Of a stretch of 64,000 nt of DNA, positions 1 to 11,403 are shown piece by piece (the stretch's first letter is position 1; each line of letters starts with the position of its first letter). Under the pieces are notes generated by a model. The model made no database searches. It worked only from the letters and a program-made list of their open reading frames with translations, and was not told the origin of the DNA. The translations under genes and the position numbers were made by a program. Origin of the DNA: Cryptomeria japonica (Eukaryota > Streptophyta > Pinopsida > Cupressales > Cupressaceae); NCBI RefSeq assembly GCF_030272615.1, contig NC_081414.1:826798896-826862895 (forward strand), written 5' to 3'.

Positions 1-1900
1 CATTTTCTAGACCTTTGTGAGATTTCCTTTTTCATCCTTTTTCTAGTGTATTCATTTTGTTTATAATCTTTCTATGTTTCTATAGTATCCAGTCTGTTAA
101 ACCCTGATTTCTTGTCATTTTCCACCTTTAGTATGGGTTTTTGTACTTTGTCTATATGGGATGCTTGGGAATAGCATTATCTTACGTCTTGTAGAGAGAA
201 TACAAAACTCATTAGATATTCTTAGTGATTGGTACTTTTAGGTTCTATAGTTAGAATACATTTATCTGTTAACATCAAGTAGTTTTGCACTCTCTTTTTA
301 TCTTAGTGAGCGAACTTGAGGTCAAGGAACCTCAAATGTTTAGTCAAAGTGGAGAGGAGGTTTATTGAGTCCATGAAGGGTTTAACCACCCTTCGCAATG
401 GTTCACTTTTACCACTCTACATTTTGGTGAATAGGACATGAAACACCTCTTGATTTATAAACTTTTTTTTAAAAATAAATTTTTGCAAACATTTTCTTAA
501 ACAATCAACACTTGTGTCATCTTTATCTCTTGCACATTCTTGAGGTTAATGATATTAAGTTTCCACAATCCATAGAATTATTACAGATGCTTCTGGATTA
601 GATTGTGTAGAATTTTTCGTATCAAATTATACACAATCTAAGCCAGAAGCATCTATAATAATTCTTGAGGTTGTCAAAGTGTTATGGAGCTCATCCATGA
701 TATTTATGAGCTAGACTACTTTAGGTGTTTGAGTGAGGAGAACTTCCGGACCTAGTATTCCTACATGTTTTGGTCCGATGTTCTTGGGGACTATAGATCC
801 AAATGATCCTTTTGCTCCTTGAGTACTTACTTTAGGACTTGGTGGTTCTACTACATATGCATCTCAACCTAACTCCCAAAATAGTACACTGATGAATACC
901 CCTTTGAGACTTGTTCCTCTTATGGATCATGAGTATGCTTTGATAGTTTCATTTGATCAAATTCAATCCCTTGAACAGGACCTAAGGGATTTTGAAGGAT
1001 TCTTAAATTGGGAGAATGTCCTCCCCTAGGTTGATTTCTATTGTTAGTAACTAAGAGAGATACTCACCTTAGATTAGAAGGGCCTCAAGGTGCTTAGGGT
1101 ATTGTTTATGATAGTAGGTTCTCATGTGTCTCTTATTCTTCATAATCCTCAAGACACCTAGTATGATAATGTTTGTCTTTAGATTAATATACTTATGCGT
1201 GGGGTGTCAATTCATTGGTGTACATAGGTCATAATATCGATCCTTTGTCAAGTGGTGCTATTCCATGAATACATGTCTCTCAAATTACCTTGGGGTATAT
1301 CGGTCCTACTTCTAGCTCTGCTACCACATCAATAGTTCATGCTTCTATGTTGGTGTTGGTTAGGGAACTAGAGCTAGTATCAATACTATTCCTTGTGCCT
1401 GTGCATGTGCTACTATTACTGCCAACATGCAAAATCCATCTGTGCTTAACACTATATTGCTGAATATGGGCCAACTTCAACAACAACTTGTTGGAATGTT
1501 GTCATTAATGTTTTTGGGTAACATGAGCTTGATGCTCTTGGGAAGTTTTGAGTAAGTCTGACAAGATAGACTACATTTGTATAAGCCTATTTTTCTCTGC
1601 ACTCCTCCATAGCTAAGTATTTAGGCACATAGTTTTGTCAACTTAATCTTGAGGATGCTTGAAGAACCTATATTCAAGTTTTCTAGTGTTGGAGTGAAGT
1701 GGCTAGAAAAATATTGGTTCCCTATCAGGAAATTACCATGTTTCTCTAGAATAGGACAAATAGCTCAATGGATCCCCATCTTAATAAGTGATCACATTTT
1801 ATTTTGCATTTTTGGGACAAGAGTAAGGATGGGTCATAACGTGAAAATTCAAATGGACACACTCTTACATCATGTTTTGGCCGACATTTACATAATATGA
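1..1900. other. decayed, gene-free sequence
   Basis: I see no supportable gene here. Short open stretches exist on both strands but show no domain and break every few dozen codons. Local wording such as the glutamine-rich stretch near 1460-1500 could be an old retrotransposon gag, but nothing is clear enough to name. The one structured item is the hairpin at 574-665. Confidence 0.5.
574..665. repeat. long near-perfect hairpin (42-bp arms, 8-nt loop)
   Basis: The left arm (574-615) and the reverse complement of the right arm (624-665) agree at 39 of 42 positions, with mismatches at arm positions 11, 24 and 37. The loop is 8 nt. Both arms contain AGATGCTTCTGG followed by TTAGATTGTGTA. The geometry fits either a very small foldback transposon (MITE) or a young miRNA-like precursor. 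No target-site duplication was evident. Confidence 0.75.
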
Positions 1901-2380
1901 AGGATATGAAGCCAACACAAATCAAGTATGGATTCATATATATGTATGTTTATTTTTTTGGAAAATATAGACAAGAAGAAAGCAATAATAGGTGTATGTG
2001 ATTATATGCAACAATAGAGATAATGAAGTGTACACAGTCTATGTACTAAACCTAATTGGAACCGTACTCCATGCATGCCTGAGATGCAACTTTAACAGTT
2101 CATTTTGTATGTAATTTTGGGTAGTAAGCCCTCCGACAGTGAGCTATGCAGTGAGCACTTTTGTAATATTTTATTACCGGTTATAAGATATTGAGAGTTA
2201 ACCCTCTCTATGGTATTTCCCTTATGGATTTCCATGTAAAAATATTGGTGTCAAGTGTATGTGTTTTTCTCTTTTTCTTTACTGCACTTAATTATGTTAT
2301 GTGGATGGTTGTTTAAATTTTTTATTTTATTTAAGGGAATACCAATTCACCCCCCCTCTTAGTATTTTGGATGTTCAACG
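1900..2380 (+). repeat. 3' part of the left LTR of element N1
   Basis: The stretch just upstream of the primer-binding site has features shared with the other copia-type LTRs in this window. One is a C-tract motif (AATTCACCCCCCCTCTTA at 2343-2360), which appears as a G-tract in the minus-strand LTRs at about 27120 and 51183. Another is a phrase near 2215-2250 (TTTCCCTTATGGATTTCCAT) that resembles the N2 LTR. The left boundary could not be found, so the start is approximate, and the matching right LTR is absent. Confidence 0.5.
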
Positions 2381-2382
2381 AT

Positions 2383-2395
2383 TGGTATCAAAGCC
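2383..2395 (+). other. primer-binding site of element N1 (initiator tRNA-Met type)
   Basis: TGGTATCAAAGCC differs by one base from the usual plant PBS complementary to initiator tRNA-Met (TGGTATCAGAGC). It lies a few bases after the LTR end and before the gag-like coding region. Confidence 0.75.
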
Positions 2396-3532
2396 TTGTC
2401 CTTTGAATGAGCCTAATAGCTTGAAGGAGATCTTGGAGATTGAACATATGGCATCGAAAACCATTCCAAAAGAATTTGTAGGAGAATGTCAACTTGATAA
2501 AGATGGTAAACTTAAGGCATCTCTTGAAGATCTTGAAAATACAGAAAATGAGAACAAAGATCTGAAAGAAAATTTGATAGAAGAAAATTAATGCATTAGG
2601 AAATTGAGAGAACAAATCAAGAAATTTAAAGAAAGGCATAAGGTGGTGAGCGAAGAATTGAAACAAGCAAATGGCATGATTGTGAATCTAAAGATTCTTA
2701 TTTAAGAAGAGAAAAAGTCCAAGGACTGTCTAAATGACATAATTGAAGGAAAAATAGAGGAATGCAAGAATCTAGAACAAGAAGTAGTATCCTTAAGAAT
2801 CGATCTAGAGAAAACAAAGAGTCAAGGAGACAAATTCATAATGAGTTCAACAAAACTTGATGAGATGCTAGCTATACAAAAGACCCCGAATGATAAGAGT
2901 GGATTAGGATTTGAAGTTGGTGAATGCTCACATCAAAAAATTGAAGACATAGTCAAAATTATCTTAGCTAAGAAGATTGAACCTTTCGGCCTATTAAGGG
3001 GAAGTAGATCCAAAATCAAAAAGAAAAATCTTCAGTCAAGTAGCCAAATGGTCAAAGGTATTTTTCTTTTAATGGCTATTGTTTTTCATGCAATAAATTT
3101 GGACATAAAGTCGTATAATATAGAAGTATGATGAATCAAAGACCATTCTAAAGACAATGCTTTACTTTCAATAAGTTTGGTCACAGAGCTAGTCAATGTA
3201 GAAGTTCGATCATAAACAACTATGGAAGAGTTAGTCCCTTCAATGGTCACTGTTATGTGTGCAATGGTTTTGGTCATAAGGCTAACTTGTGCAAATCTAG
3301 ACTGAGTAAAGGAAATTCAAGACAAAGAAATGAGAAGTGCTACAATTGCCATAAGTTTGGGCATCTTGCAAAGTATTGCAAGAGCAAGAATATAAAGAAA
3401 GATAATCTGGTGAAAAGAGATGAATATATGAAAAATGTCAATATGCAAGAATCCAAAAAGGAGATGAAGAAGATTTGGAAGGAGAAGGAAGTTGCACCCA
3501 ACTTTGGTGCAGAAAGTTCCTCTGGAAATTGA
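2396..3532 (+). pseudogene. gag-like protein of N1: coiled coil plus four CCHC zinc knuckles
   Basis: This is a broken nucleocapsid-type coding region just after the PBS. The first half (2400-2930) encodes Lys/Glu-rich coiled coil ending in the segment KLDEMLAIQKTPNDKSGLGF. The N2 copy on the other strand has the near-identical KLDEMLASQNNPNDTQGLGF. Four knuckles follow: one at 3080 (CFSCNKFGHK), a damaged one at 3158 (second Cys replaced by Phe), one at 3251 (CYVCNGFGHKANLC) and one at 3338 (CYNCHKFGHLAKYC). Coiled coil plus the KLDEML...GLGF block is typical of plant Ty1/copia gag. Four knuckles instead of the usual one is unusual. Stops near 2589 and 2703 and frame changes around 3130-3250 disable it. 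Confidence 0.75.
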
Positions 3533-3934
3533 GTCGAAGAGATTTGGCTTAGGGGGAGTTAGAAGAAAATCATTATCCCCAGCCAAAGAATGAGATGATG
3601 TTATCACAACTTGAAGGTACAATATGTATAATGATAGAATTCATCTTTTGGTGAAGATTGTGGTAAGAAACATCTAAATGTAGTGAATTGCAGTACTCTA
3701 CTTGGTGGTTGTGTCTGACAAAACAATTAACAACTTTTTAGCATTCAAAAGATTTAGTTAATGCACTGGAAAGTTGAATGAACCTTTAAAAGATAATTTT
3801 TTAAGTCATTTCATTCATTCGAAGATCAAAAAAAGTGAGGAGAACAAGCGTGAATATTTTCTGAGAAATACAAAAAGGTATTCTTGTGTCCTAATTTTAC
3901 AAATCATAGACTTTGCAACTTAATTTTATTTGCA

Positions 3935-6480
3935 ATGACGACATCAAATGTTGTTGATATTGATGCTAAGCCCCATCCTAAGTTCAAATGATACCCCAAC
4001 AAATCAACCCAAGATGATTTGCTAGGTGCATTGTCAACTATACCACATGATGTTTTGTTAACAAAAGATGTTATAACATACATTCAAGTTAAAATGGAAG
4101 AGTACAATCACATAAATCTTTTTGACATGTGGGCTAAAGAATTGATTGATGATAACCATGGGTTGAAACCCGAATTCAATGCTCTAATGGAAAATAAGTT
4201 GTATGTTTGGAATTGGTTTTTGTCTTTCTACTATGATGGCAAATGGGTGTGCATGGCCATTAGTAGATTTTGTGATGAGTATGTGTGGCTAGACCAACTC
4301 TACAGACTAACTAAAAAATCAATTGAATAAATTACTAGGTTGTGGCCAATTGGAATAGTTTGGGTAAAGAGGTTAGTAAAGAACTTTGTTGTGGTAGACC
4401 TAACTAGAGCTACTCTAAACAAATGAGCTATGTTTGTTAGCACAATTAGAAACCTTGCTATGAAGTATGCATAATTATTGATAAGAAACAAAATCTATTT
4501 CACTAACAGAGAAAACTCTGTCTCTTTAATGACTATCAATGTGGCTTATGAGATGGTAATGAAGAATGAAAACTATGACTATGTGAATTATTGAGGCAAG
4601 AGTTTATAAAAAATTTGAAACAAACAAAGGAGAAGAAACACAACTTTCAATATGGCACATTAGCTTTGTGCATACTATTCTACTTTTTGGGTGAACCTCG
4701 GACAGTCACAAGAGTATTGGTTGGAATCCCAATAGATCGATTGCACATCAAATCTAGGATTATATGAACAAAATCAAGGATTTGACAAAAGAAGATGAAG
4801 CATTTACTACATTCTTTTCTATTTTTCAACAATGGATGCAAAAGAGAGAAAGGATACCGAAAAGTCTTGTTGAAAAATATCAAAATGATATCACCTTTCT
4901 AATAACTACAAATGAGTGTAATATGAAAGTAGAAGAGTATAGAACTAGATGGGTATCAACTCTTGGTTACAAAGTATTTGAAGAGGAATTGATTGGTTTA
5001 GCTGAAGTACTTCCGAGAAGCTCTAGAGATGAAACTGAAGAAAGACATGAAAATTTTGAAGAAAAATCTAAAGAATTCCATGAGGAGCAAATGAAACCAA
5101 TCATTGAAAGGAAAATTCAAAAGAAGGTTGATGAATTGGGCAAAGCTGCTATTTTCACACAAGAGGAAATTGATCAGAAGAGACAGTAAGTAGGTCTTGA
5201 AACAAGCACAAGGAGAACTAGAATCTTCTCATCTTCAACTACACCTACAACCTCTAGAAGATTTCTATCTACCTCGAAGAAGAAAAAGAAGAAGCCAAGT
5301 CAAGTAGAAGAAAAGTCTACTCCAACACCTAAGGATATGACTGGAAAATGAAAGAAAGGAGAAACCCCTTCCTCATCTTCAAAGAGAGTGAAGCAAAAAG
5401 CCTCTAAAGAAAAGCCTTCTAAGGAAGAGGAAGGGAAGTTAGAAGAAGAATTAGAATCAGAGACTAAATCTGAAGAAAAGGTAGAATCAATTAAGAGCAA
5501 GAAAGTACACCTTGTAGAATCCTCAGATGAAGAAGACATTGAGGCAGAAAAAGAAAGATATGTGATTTGAGAGAGGAAGACAAAAGAAAAAGAGAAGACA
5601 GTTAAAAGAAAGAAACCTCTGAAGTTGGGCACTCTATTCAACTACATGGTAACATATGACAAATTGAAGGAGGTTGGTGAATTGTATGGTACATTTGATG
5701 AAGAAGACGAAGAAACAAGTGTCAAAGCCTTTGTAAAGTATATCACTGACTTAGAAGCATACATAGAAAACTTCAAAAATGACATCCTAGATGACTTATG
5801 GATTGTATTATTAAAAGTACTTGATATGATGCTATTGATGATGTGGATAAGATTAAGCAACATGCTCTACAGATAGTAGGTGAAGGATTCTTTGAAGCAA
5901 ACTAAGCTACATTAAAACAAGTCTACTCAAATGAGCTCAAATCAAAGTGAAGGGAAGACATTCTAATAGGAAGAGACAAGGAGGTATTTGAGAAGTTACA
6001 GAAGGAGATTGTTGAAGCCTTGCAAGATATGGCAAATAAGATTGTATTGTTGTCTCACAAGAATGATAACGCCCTTGTGCAACATGAGACACCTACAACT
6101 AATGATATTGTTATGGATGAAACATCCCTTTCCCCTCTAGAGATCACATAAACTTTAACTAAGGATGAGCAAATTGATAGAACAATCAGTTTTGATATTC
6201 TTAAGGAAGAGATATCTTACAACAAGGAATCAAAAGACAATAATAAGAAAGGAACTAAGAGTGAAAAGGGAGGATGAAGGAAAGTAGAGTGACCAAGAAG
6301 AAAAATAGGAAACAAAAGATGAGAATATTGAAGAGGCTAAGGAAAAGGAAAAGCATGAGGAAAAAAGAGAAGAGAAGAAAGTGATGGAAGCTAGTACTTC
6401 CTCCAGTAATATTGAAGATCCTCTGGATAATGTCCTTAACATGCAACTAAGCTTTCAACCTGTTACTCAGCCCAAGGCAT
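3935..6480 (+). pseudogene. second ORF of the N1/N2 element family, function unknown
   Basis: The reading frame starts with ATG at 3935 and matches the N2 ORF that starts at 31488 on the minus strand. Shared words include DDL-GA-S-I, YI, LK-EF, and the sequence DEYVWL (DEFMWI in N2) ahead of a lysine-rich K(I)T stretch. A second block (about 5040-5190: ENFEEKSKEFHEEQMKP, then RKIQKKVDEL) matches N2 (NYKEKSLELHSKFKMPEMQRK). Next comes a Lys/Glu/Ser-rich region (5280-5620) that looks nuclear and disordered, then more charged helix. I recognise no enzyme motif: no RT, integrase, protease or transposase. Stops at about 3989 and 4328, plus later ones and frameshifts, make it a pseudogene. The element stops at about 6480 with no PPT or right LTR, so it is truncated. 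Confidence 0.6.
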
Positions 6481-6891
6481 TTATCTAGCATTTCATGATG
6501 CACCTATAGATACATAATGAATACACCATCACTCAAATTTATTATTTCCAGACAATTAGCAATTAAAGAATTAATAAATAAAATTAACGATTACACATGA
6601 TCCCAAACATTTATCTTTATTTGATTATTTGTAATGAAAATACTCTCTCAATACTAATTTAAACTTAACATCCATTAAAATTCGAGAATACAAAATATAT
6701 AAATTATTATAACTTAAAATTGTGAAAAACTCTCCACAAGGCAAGATCTAGAAGAATTAGTTCCTCATCAATTATTTCTGTCCACTTAAAACTGATCAAA
6801 GTAGTCATCTCTTGACTGTGAGGCTCGTTGAAGTTACTTACATTGATTTATCGTCGTCCACTCACTGAATAGATCATTTTATTTATGCAGA
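6481..6891 (+). other. upstream region of the P450 gene
   Basis: AT-rich sequence between the truncated N1 element and the P450 TATA box. No ORF of note and no strong cis element apart from the TATA box. The proximal promoter therefore probably starts right where the transposon remnant ends. Confidence 0.5.
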
Positions 6892-6899
6892 TATAAAAA
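6892..6899 (+). promoter_or_regulatory. TATA box of the P450 gene
   Basis: TATAAAAA lies 93 bp upstream of the start codon. With the usual spacing of about 30 bp, transcription would begin near 6922-6930 and give a 5' leader of about 65 nt. Confidence 0.7.
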
Positions 6900-6991
6900 G
6901 AACACGAGGGATCCTACACTTGGTAGACAGTTAAAGCAAATCTGAAGCTTTCAGAACCAAATAATTACTGGGTATTGGCAACATCTGGAAT

Positions 6992-7969
6992 ATGGAGTGG
7001 GTGTTTTGGGGTTTGGCGGCTGTTTGTGCTGGTTTAGTTTGGTTTCTGCTCAAGATTGCAACAACGATATGGTGGAAGCCTCTGCAACTGAAAAAGTACT
7101 TTGAAGCCCAAGGAATCAGGGGCCCTCCATACAGACTATTCTATGGGAATTCTACAGATATAACCAGAATAATCGATGAGCAGAAATCCAAACCCATGCC
7201 ACTCTCACATGACATACTCCCTCGAGTTCTTCCCCATTTACATCAGTGGGCCAAAACCTACGGTACACTTATTCTGCATTTTGTTTAAGCATCTGGTATT
7301 TCATTAATCATATTATTAGAATTCCTGCTTAGCACCATTGATCGTTAGACTTGGGTGCTGTTAGAACTTAGAATAGTGGCTGATTAAGAAGAATAGTGAG
7401 TGATTAAGAAGAAGATAAAGAATTCTGAAGACCGTATTGATTGATAAATTTTTTACATGTGATATAGGTCAGGATTTTATTTTCTGGTTTGGGCCGAATC
7501 CCAGGTTGGTTGTTCCCCACCCTGAGCTTATTAGGGAGATATTGTCCACTAAATTTGGCAACTATCCAAAGCCTCCAGATAATCCCCTTTCAAGGCAACT
7601 GGTTGGACAGGGACTTGTGGGGTTGAAAGGTGAGAAATGGGCTCAGCACAGAAGAATCATCAATCCTGCTTTCCATATGGATCTGTTGAAGGTAAGGCAC
7701 TGGACGTCTCTGTTTATGTCTTAAATTAGGACCAATATTATATAATATATAAATCAGTCTTTTTAGAGAGAAATCTATAAAGTTCCTACTAATAAATAAC
7801 CATAGATGTACTTTTGACATCAATCTTCTTAATGTTTCAAGGGGATTAATTGTTTGAGGTTGTTTATTATATAATTAATATTAATTTTTAAGATGATTAT
7901 AATAAAATTGTTTAATTTGAATATATAATTCATTATAATAATATTGATTTCTTTTTTCATAAATAATTG

Positions 7970-8003
<34 letters not shown>

Positions 8004-11000
8004 TATATTTATATTTATATTTATACTATCTCTTTGCATAATTTTTTAAAATTCTGTTTCTGATTTCTGCTAACCTAGATCAAGAAGGATAAAACCCTCT
8101 ATCCAAGCATCCATGAGCGGATTATTGGGCCTTTACTATTTGCAGAGCCAGGGTGATTCCTCTGTTTATAAGTAATCGCAAGGACAAGTAGTGCCTCCAC
8201 GGAATATGTCTCCATGGCCAAATTTTGCAGTTGGGCGTCATAAGAAATAGTGGTCAGAGTTTGAGTCATGAACCTGAAAGTTAAAAATCATATTCGAGGA
8301 GATTCTAGTGTCGAATCTTAAGCCATTCTAGAAGATGTCTACTGTAAGGTCATAAGATTTAAGACCAATTATCTTCCTATTGAACTCTCTACTATTATCC
8401 TGGTCATACCAATTTTCTTTCTATTGAACTCTCTACTATCATTCTGTTGATGGATCATATAATGTGATTAGAAACATTGATATCACTCAATCTAATTCAG
8501 AAACAACAAGTATAAATACTAATATAATGTAAAAATCAGATATATTAAGTTCAATATGATAGAAAAATTAACTCAGTGAGAAAACCCATGCCCCTGCTGC
8601 CCTGGATTGGCATACCTTTAATGAAGGGTTATATCTGAGTGCAACACCTGGTCAATTTGACAGAGTAGAATCTTACCGCCTCGGTAAGATTCTGTGTGGT
8701 GTTAAGCCCAAGGTTTCAGCGTGTTCAAAACTTTTTAACTATTGACCTTGTGAGAATTCTTTGCAAGCAGAAGAGTGGAGAGTAGATCTAGTTCTCTTTA
8801 ATTGAGATACTACTGAGATGTCTTGACTGTTGCTTTTTGAATACCGATATTGTGAGCCGATCTATAGAAGTTATATCTTAAATATATTCCAGATACACGA
8901 CTCTGCCAAAAAAAAAAACCCTTACCTGTTAGAAGCTACGCAGATTATTTTATAAGTGTTTCTCTATTTTGAAGTTCATATTCAGAATTTCATAGGAAGA
9001 AATTTAATGCCATACAAGAAACTTATATATTGTAATTACAGAGTGTGATTCTAAAAATTGTGAATAGCAGTGCCAGTTTGTTAGGATGAATGGAGCAAAT
9101 TGATATTGTCAGCTGCATCAGAACTTTAAGTGCTAAAGAAATGCCAATATGTTGGACGAATGGAGTAAAATAATATTATGAATTAATTTTATTTAATCTA
9201 CTGGCCAGTGGAGAGTATACCTAGTTCTCTTGAATTGACATACTACTGAGATGTCTTGACTGATGCTTTTTGAATACAGATTTTCTGCTCCTATCTGTAG
9301 AAGTTACTTTTACCCTAAATATATTCCTGATACATGACTCTGCAAAAAAATAACCTAATCTGTTAGATACCATCTGTAGAATTATTTTATTTTCTCTATT
9401 TTGATATTTATATTCAGAAATTCATAGGAAGACACGTTCTGTCATATTTTGAATAACTAGTTCTGTAATTACTAATTACAGGGTATGATTCCAACAATTG
9501 TGAAAAGCAGTGGCAATATGCTGGATAAATGGAGTAAATCGGTACAGTCAGGTGCATCAGAAATTGAAGTGCTGGGGGAGTTTCGTGATCTCACAGCAGA
9601 TGTTATTGCGAGCACAGCATTTGGCAGCAGTTTTTCAGAGGGAAAGCATATCTTTGATATGCAGGTCAAGCAGATGATTCTTACATCTGAACTATTTCGC
9701 ACTGTTTATATTCCAGGTTTCAGGTGACAAACTTGTGTTTTGTGAAAGTACAATTTACCCATCTTAAGTTACCTAGGAATGCAATGACTATTTTGATTTG
9801 AGAGTGTTCATGTCTCTGTCCCTTTATGTTTTTCCTTGAAACAGTCGCTGGAAAGATTTTCCAATATTTGTCTTTAACTTGGAAGTGCCACTTTTTTTTC
9901 AGCTATATCTTCCCTCTCAAAATGTATTTGTCCTTCAAGAATTATGTTTATGAATATTATCTTGAGAAGACATTTTATTCAATAGGATGAATGCCTTTGT
10001 ACTTTGGGAGGCTTTCTTCATATTCTGAAGTATGCAGAACCTATAGCTTTTTTTGGTTTACATTGGTATGTAATGTCTGAGAGTGATTCCTATCATCAGG
10101 TTTCTGCCCACTACAAAGAATAGGCAACGTTGGAACTTGGAGAAAGAAATAAGATCATCCTTAAGACAAGTTATAGATGCCAGGGAAAAGACTGCTGGGA
10201 TTGAAAAAACAGGTAGCTATGGTGCGGATCTGCTTGGTTTTATGATGTCTCAGAACAGGGAGCAGGTGGGAGTCAATGTAAAACGTAATGCGAGCCTGAG
10301 TACAGAGGAAATCATTGATGAATGTAAGACTTTCTACTTTGCCGGCCATGAAACGACCTCAGTCCTCTTGACATGGGCTATAATATTGCTGGGCATACAT
10401 CAAGATTGGCAAGAGAGAGGTCGCAGAGAGGTACTGGAAATATGTGGGAGAAACAATTATCCAGATGCAGGCAGCTTAAGCCGCCTCAAAATTGTAAGGA
10501 CCATCTAACGCAGACCCAAATATCCATGTCAATACCATGAAGTATTTTAACATTAGTAAAATAGAAAATTACAGTAAGGCGCATTTGCTAGCTTTTACAA
10601 ACTAAGTTTGACTAAAGCCTCAGTACTTTCCCCTGTGCATGAGGTACCTGCTGACATCCTCAGAGAAACATAGATTCAGTTACTGTAAATTTAAATATAT
10701 AGGAAACAGAATTCAATCGCCAATGTACAATGATATTAAAGAAGGTCAAGCTATTAGTTTGGAGTGGGTAAGCAATTCGTCTAATAAGTGAAACAAAAAG
10801 GAGAGATATTTTTCAAATCTACTCAAATTATCTTAGCAAAATTTATTCACAGAAGGTAATGGGAAGCAATACCCAATTTAACAAGTAATAACAATCATAT
10901 TTGAACAAACACTGGCATTCGAATTCAAAAGCGTATTTTGGGTTTGTCTCACAAAATATTATATGAATGTTTTGTAGGTGGGAATGATCATAAATGAGGC

Positions 11001-11403
11001 CTTGAGACTTTATCCACCTGCAGTGTTCCTCTTGCGACAGGCATGTGAGCCAATGAAACTTGGAAGGCTATCAATTCCTGCAGGCACCCAACTTGTGCTT
11101 CCGATCCTTGCAATCCACCATGATCCTGCTTTGTGGGGAAATAATGCCAATGATTTTGACCCAGGGCGATTTAGCGAAGGAATTGCGAAGGCTACAAAAC
11201 ATCCAATGGCATTCATGCCCTTTGGATTAGGTCCAACAATCTGTGTGGGTCAGAATTTTGCCTTGTTGGAAGCAAAATTAGTGCTGGCTATGATTCTACA
11301 AAAGTTTTCTTTTGTCACTTCACCTTCTTATACTCATGCTCCTTTGCAATTTCTCACTCTACGACCTCAATACGGAGCTCAGGTTATCTTCCACGTAGAC
11401 TAA
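6992..11403 (+). CDS. cytochrome P450 monooxygenase, CYP72 clan, five exons
   Basis: Exons 6992-7262, 7468-7691, 9482-9723, 10100-10493 and 10978-11403 join in frame with GT/AG introns into 518 aa, a normal length for a plant microsomal P450. Residues 4-25 form the ER membrane anchor. The proline hinge is GIRGPPYR. The C-helix WAQHR is at 148-152. The I-helix oxygen motif AGHETT is at 327-332. ExxR is EALR at 384-387, followed by LYPP. PGRF is at 439-442, and the heme loop [10 protein letters not shown] has Cys466 as axial ligand. Helix wording ([19 protein letters not shown]) and exon layout place it in the CYP72 clan, nearest by eye to CYP709/CYP721/CYP734, whose members hydroxylate hormones and other small lipophilic molecules. 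The substrate is not predictable from sequence. Oddities: Thr464 replaces the usual heme-loop Arg, and intron 2 is long and holds exon 3 relics. The first ATG after the TATA box was chosen. Confidence 0.95.
7971..7994. repeat. (TA)12 microsatellite in P450 intron 2
   Basis: Twelve uninterrupted TA units followed by TAAA/TAAT-rich sequence. Likely polymorphic in length. Confidence 0.9.
8667..8693. repeat. perfect 11-bp inverted repeat in P450 intron 2
   Basis: AGAATCTTACC, a 5-nt spacer (GCCTC), then GGTAAGATTCT. It would form a stable stem-loop in the pre-mRNA. It lies in a slightly GC-richer patch (about 8590-8720), possibly an old insertion. Confidence 0.8.
9042..9136 (+). pseudogene. decayed copy of P450 exon 3 (first ghost exon)
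   Basis: After a preserved acceptor (TAATTACAG) the text follows exon 3 (GTGATTCTAAAAATTGTGAA against live ATGATTCCAACAATTGTGAA) and continues through the segments matching [10 protein letters not shown] and GASEIEVL. Inclusion would introduce stops (for example TAG in AATAGCAG and TAA in TGCTAAAG), so a transcript using it should be non-productive. Confidence 0.8.
9137..9175 (+). pseudogene. second, shorter exon 3 relic
   Basis: The stretch GCCAATATGTTGGACGAATG followed by GAGTAAA repeats the exon 3 segment for NMLDKWSK (GGCAATATGCTGGATAAATG, then GAGTAAA). It sits directly after the first ghost exon, so this part of the gene was duplicated more than once. Confidence 0.65.

Larger units (their letters stand above)
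8775..9580 (+). repeat. tandem duplication inside P450 intron 2 that includes exon 3
   Basis: A block starting at 8775 (GTGGAGAGTA...CTAGTTCTCTT) recurs from 9209, an offset of about 434-440 bp. Both copies continue through TACTACTGAGATGTCTTGAC, then CTCTATTTTGA, and into the exon 3 acceptor. The second copy carries the live exon 3 (9482). The first carries a decayed copy. The duplication is old: many substitutions and small indels separate the units. Confidence 0.85.
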
